From assembly GCA_045578845.1 (NCBI GenBank), contig JAZNLA010000036.1:1-44541 (forward strand): DNA of 44,541 nucleotides. Reading direction: 5' to 3'. A model generated the notes under the pieces. That model saw nothing but the letters and a program-made list of their open reading frames with translations, was not told the origin of the DNA and searched no databases. The DNA comes from UMGS172 sp045578845. Its GTDB lineage: Bacteria; Bacillota; Clostridia; Oscillospirales; Acutalibacteraceae. Numbering within the stretch: position 1 is the first letter of the stretch; every line of letters starts with the position of its first letter. Positions 41,887 to 44,541 of the stretch are shown one piece after another. Made by a program: the position numbers and the translations under genes.

Positions 41887-41947
41887 GTTTTTGGAAACGA
41901 TAAAGATGATGTTAAATTTCCTTTCTAGAATATAACATCATCTTTAT
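41887..41947. promoter_or_regulatory. Long stem-loop and cre-like site between fucI and the serine hydrolase gene
   Basis: ATAAAGATGATGTTA (41900-41914) and TAACATCATCTTTAT (41933-41947) form a perfect 15-bp stem with an 18-nt loop. No strong T tract follows on either strand, so it is not a textbook terminator, though it may end the fucI transcript. Just beside it, TTTGGAAACGATAAAG resembles the CcpA cre consensus with two mismatches at one end. Confidence 0.4.
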
Positions 41948-41965
41948 TTGAAAATTAAATCTTAA

Positions 41966-43795
41966 TTATTTATACAAAGGGCCGTAGGTAGCACAGGCTC
42001 TGTAATCGGCACCCTCTTTATCCATACCAAAGGCATTCCACGAAGCAGGACGGAATATTTTTTCTTCGGGTACGTTGTGCATACATACAGGGATACGGAG
42101 CATAGAGCACATGGTAATAAGGTCAGCACCGATATGTCCGTAACTTATAGCACCGTGGTTGGCACCCCAGTTTTGCATTACTTCGTAAGCGGTCTTGAAA
42201 GCACTTCCTTCTTTGCCGTCGCAACGGGGAGCAAACCATGTACAAGGCCAAGTGGGGTTGGTTCTTTCCATAAGTTTATCATTTACATCTTCAGGAAGGT
42301 TTACAGTCCAACCTTCGGCAATTTGAAGAACAGGACCTAAGCCTTTAACAAGATTAAGTCTAATCATTGTACAGGGCATTTCAGCAAAGGTATTGAAATG
42401 GCTAGAGAAACCGCCGCCGCGGAAGTTATCAAAACCTGCTTCACACCAAGAGCAAGCATCGGTCATTTTCTCTATATCTTCGTCGGTTACTTCCCACCAC
42501 TTTTTCATGGTTGCGTTGCCGTTTTCATCAGTGCAAACACCGGAAGCATCAAGACAGGCAGCACCCGAATTAAGCAGGTGAATAATACCGTCAGACTCTT
42601 TGGCTTTACCCTCTAACTCATAACCTGTAACACGCTTAGTAGCGTCGCCCGACCAATATGTACGAACATCTGCGAAAATTTGTGCACGGTGGGTAAGCAA
42701 TCTCATAAACAGCATACCTAAACCGTTAAGTACGTCATTTTCTGTAGCAAGTGTATACGGCTCTCTTGCACCTTCATAGTCAAATGAAGAAGACAACAAT
42801 GCTTCGGGATAGTCACAGTTAGGCCAATGGTCGGTCCACTGTCTTTGACCTTGGAAACCGCCTGCTATTGCGTTATGACCAACCTTTTCTTCTACAAAAG
42901 CATCGGGCAATTTATCGTTACCGCCCATCAAATCCTTGATAATGCAGTACATTTTAACAGTGAATTCCCACTGTTTTTGTTTTTCTTCGTCGGTAAACTT
43001 AATCTTATGGTCTTTACCTAAAAATTCAACCGTTTCGGGGTTATCATCTCTGCCCTCTTTACAATGCTCTTTAGTCCAAGCAAGGGCTTTTTGATAATCT
43101 TCCTCGTTATAGATACCTTCTTCCATACGGCGGAGAATTTCAACCTCGTCAACCGACTCAACACGCATACCGAGGTATGACTCCATAAAGTCTTGGTCAA
43201 CAATAGAGCCTGCAATACCCATACACTGTGAGCCGATTTGCAGGTAAGATTTACCGTACATGGTTTTAGCGGCAACAGCGGCACGGGCAAAGCGTAAAAG
43301 TTTTTCTTTTACATCTTCGGGAATCTCATTAACCTGGTCTAAATCCTGTACTTCGTGACCGTAGATACCAAACGCAGGAAGTCCTTTTTGTGCATGGCCT
43401 GCAAGAACTGCTGCCAAGTAAACCGCACCTGGACGCTCAGTTCCGTTAAAGCCCCAAACACCCTTAATTGTAGTAGGGTCCATATCCATTGTTTCAGAGC
43501 CGTAGCACCAGCAAGGTGTAACCGAAAGAGTAATCGAAACGCCTTCTTTTCTGAACTTTTCGGCACAAGCAGCGGTTTCCGGAACACGGCCGATAGTAGT
43601 ATCGGCTAAAACGACCTTTACAGGGTCGCCGTTAGAGTAAAAGAGGTTTTCCTCAAAAAGTTTCTTTGCAGCGTTAGCCATCGCCCAAACCTGAGGCTCA
43701 AGGCTTTCACGCAACTGCATAGGACCTCTTCTTCCGTCTACAATAGGTCTGATACCTATTACGGGATAATCGCCAACATATCTTTGCTTTGCCAT
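41966..43795 (-). CDS. fucI: L-fucose isomerase
   Basis: A 609-residue ketol isomerase that converts L-fucose to L-fuculose, the first step of intracellular fucose use, and often also acts on D-arabinose. It starts with VGDYPVIGIRPIVDGRRGPM, and has VTPCWCYGSETMD, GFNGTERPGAVYLAAVLAGH, YLQIGSQCMGIAGS, GGFQGQRQWTDHWPN and RGGGFSSHFNTFAEMP, all typical of FucI. Length is close to the E. coli enzyme (591). I chose the ATG at 43795 (MAKQRYVG) with AGAAGG about 8 bp upstream; the longer frame begins MKEGYI at 43813. No kinase or aldolase gene is adjacent, so the rest of the pathway lies elsewhere. Confidence 0.95.
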   Translation of the reverse strand: MAKQRYVGDYPVIGIRPIVDGRRGPMQLRESLEPQVWAMANAAKKLFEENLFYSNGDPVKVVLADTTIGRVPETAACAEKFRKEGVSITLSVTPCWCYGSETMDMDPTTIKGVWGFNGTERPGAVYLAAVLAGHAQKGLPAFGIYGHEVQDLDQVNEIPEDVKEKLLRFARAAVAAKTMYGKSYLQIGSQCMGIAGSIVDQDFMESYLGMRVESVDEVEILRRMEEGIYNEEDYQKALAWTKEHCKEGRDDNPETVEFLGKDHKIKFTDEEKQKQWEFTVKMYCIIKDLMGGNDKLPDAFVEEKVGHNAIAGGFQGQRQWTDHWPNCDYPEALLSSSFDYEGAREPYTLATENDVLNGLGMLFMRLLTHRAQIFADVRTYWSGDATKRVTGYELEGKAKESDGIIHLLNSGAACLDASGVCTDENGNATMKKWWEVTDEDIEKMTDACSWCEAGFDNFRGGGFSSHFNTFAEMPCTMIRLNLVKGLGPVLQIAEGWTVNLPEDVNDKLMERTNPTWPCTWFAPRCDGKEGSAFKTAYEVMQNWGANHGAISYGHIGADLITMCSMLRIPVCMHNVPEEKIFRPASWNAFGMDKEGADYRACATYGPLYK

Positions 43796-43833
43796 AATAT
43801 ATCCTTCTTTCAAAAGTATTTGTATATGCGTTT

Positions 43834-43898
43834 AATTTATCATGTTTAATTATATCAATTCAAAACATCAATGTCAATAAAATCAAACATAATAAATT
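43834..43898. promoter_or_regulatory. fucI promoter framed by 22-bp inverted arms
   Basis: On the minus strand TTGACA (43877-43872), 17 bp, TATAAT (43854-43849). The arms 43834-43855 and 43877-43898 are inverted copies with 19 of 22 matches (core ATGTTT / AAACAT); they overlap the -10 and -35 boxes and have 21 bp between them. This layout suits a repressor that binds two sites, such as a DeoR- or LacI-type sugar regulator. Confidence 0.65.
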
Positions 43899-43910
43899 GT
43901 AATATATAGC

Positions 43911-43940
43911 AAAAATAAGGAACAGCAAAGCCGTTCCTTA
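43911..43940 (-). terminator. Terminator of the small lipoprotein gene
   Basis: TAAGGAAC (minus 43940-43933) pairs with GTTCCTTA (43923-43916), followed by TTTTTGC on the minus strand. It separates the lipoprotein gene from the fucI promoter. Confidence 0.75.
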
Positions 43941-43950
43941 AAATTTTGTT

Positions 43951-44313
43951 TTATTTTAATACTGTAACCTTTGCACCGAAAATTTGACCGGGAAAGGATA
44001 AAGTGATCTGTCCGCCGTATTCGACCAAAACTCGGTCACCGACCTTTAATACCGGCATACCGTCCGAGTGTACTACAAGTTCATTCGGCAATATATCGCT
44101 TTCGGGTTTAACCAATATTCCCCCGAAATCAGACTCGGTTTCAACTACACTTCCGTAAAAATAATATTCACTCATAACCTTAGTTTCAACACTGTTATTT
44201 GCCTGCTCAGGCTCGCTCTTTACTTCTTTAGACGAACTGTTGCAACTAATCAAATTAAAACATAATACCACAACGAGTATTATAACTAAAGCACTCAAAC
44301 GATTGCTATTCAT
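43951..44313 (-). CDS. Small secreted lipoprotein (DUF3221-like)
   Basis: A 120-residue lipoprotein. The signal peptide ends NLISC (lipobox), followed by a Ser/Glu-rich linker. The mature domain has the strand pattern FYGSVVETESDFGGILVKPE, VGDRVLVEYGG and the end PGQIFGAKVTVLK, which resembles the DUF3221 OB-like fold of Bacillus YobA. The function is unknown. It has its own promoter (44356-44384) and terminator, so it is a single-gene unit. Confidence 0.75.
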   Translation of the reverse strand: MNSNRLSALVIILVVVLCFNLISCNSSSKEVKSEPEQANNSVETKVMSEYYFYGSVVETESDFGGILVKPESDILPNELVVHSDGMPVLKVGDRVLVEYGGQITLSFPGQIFGAKVTVLK

Positions 44314-44355
44314 TAAAACAAACCTTCCCCAAAAAAGTTTAATTTGTGCTATACC

Positions 44356-44384
44356 ATAATAAGCATAATTTCAGAAAATGTCAA
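44356..44384 (-). promoter_or_regulatory. Promoter of the small lipoprotein gene
   Basis: TTGACA (44384-44379), 17 bp, TATTAT (44361-44356) on the minus strand. Confidence 0.75.
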
Positions 44385-44470
44385 GACGGATAGTATAAAG
44401 TGAAGTTAAGTTTGCCCACTGTGCCGCAAGTCACAACTCAACTTATCTTTTAGGGAAAAATAGTTTTTAA

Positions 44471-44504
44471 AAAAATCCGTCGACAGAAATCGACGGATTT
44501 TTTT
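44471..44504. terminator. Symmetric terminator near the window end
   Basis: AAAAATCCGTCGA (44471-44483) pairs with TCGACGGATTTTT (44490-44502) around CAGAAA. It probably serves a minus-strand gene that starts beyond the window; the last 37 bases hold no gene I can support. Confidence 0.75.
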
Positions 44505-44541
44505 CTGGGTTCACTTCTCGAAAAAGAACTGACATAAAAAC

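Noticed and set aside
44505..44541. Short minus-strand open frame running in from the window end
   Set aside because: It runs through the terminator stem and only about 12 codons lie before it; nothing supports coding.

Overview
The window looks like low-GC chromosomal DNA from an anaerobic gut-type Clostridia member, probably near Oscillospirales/Ruminococcaceae. This placement is inferred from Firmicutes-style Shine-Dalgarno sequences, sigma-A promoters, lipoproteins, KtrAB, Zur, RF2 and a Dlt-like cassette, not from a search. No rRNA, tRNA or CRISPR array was seen.

Layout. (1) Bases 1 to about 3525 are the right end of an integrative element: the tail of a small zinc-ribbon-like gene, an IS110-family insertion sequence with a candidate bridge RNA upstream of its transposase, a Tn916-type excisionase, a tyrosine recombinase, and a triple 11-bp repeat where attR is expected. 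(2) 3569-7965, plus strand: ychF, an MBL-fold lipoprotein, pgeF, malQ. (3) 8008-10068, minus strand: prmA-prfB. (4) 10219-12822: a P-type ATPase that has lost the canonical cation-binding signatures. (5) 12900-23540: a tight minus-strand gene train that starts at one strong promoter. It reads transglutaminase-like protein, amino-acid racemase, DltA-like ligase, carrier protein, AlgI-type MBOAT, SGNH-like protein, lipoprotein, ktrB, ktrA, tsaE, tsaB, rpiB. (6) 23643-25148: guaB of the Tritrichomonas foetus type. (7) 25333-29078: a SanA-like protein, then zur-znuA-znuC-znuB with two 7-1-7 operator palindromes around the promoter. (8) 29125-32047: SMP-30-like protein, RluA-type pseudouridine synthase, GtrB-like glycosyltransferase. 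(9) 32063-37630: LRR lipoprotein, mnmE, mnmG, SDR oxidoreductase. (10) 37731-44313: a CofE-like ligase divergent from a LysR regulator, an SGNH esterase, a serine hydrolase, fucI and a small lipoprotein.

How the genes work together. The strongest candidate for an uncharacterised system is the racemase/adenylation/carrier/MBOAT/SGNH set at 17028-22196. It has the logic of Dlt teichoic-acid D-alanylation: an activated amino acid is carried on a phosphopantetheine protein, passed through a membrane acyltransferase, and acts outside the cell. It differs in four ways: it includes its own Asp/Glu-type racemase, the ligase lacks the Cys that DltA uses in its D-Ala pocket, the MBOAT is the longer AlgI type, and the SGNH-like partner has Cys where the nucleophilic Ser is expected. 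The P-type ATPase and the IS110 noncoding end are the other regions most worth a second look.
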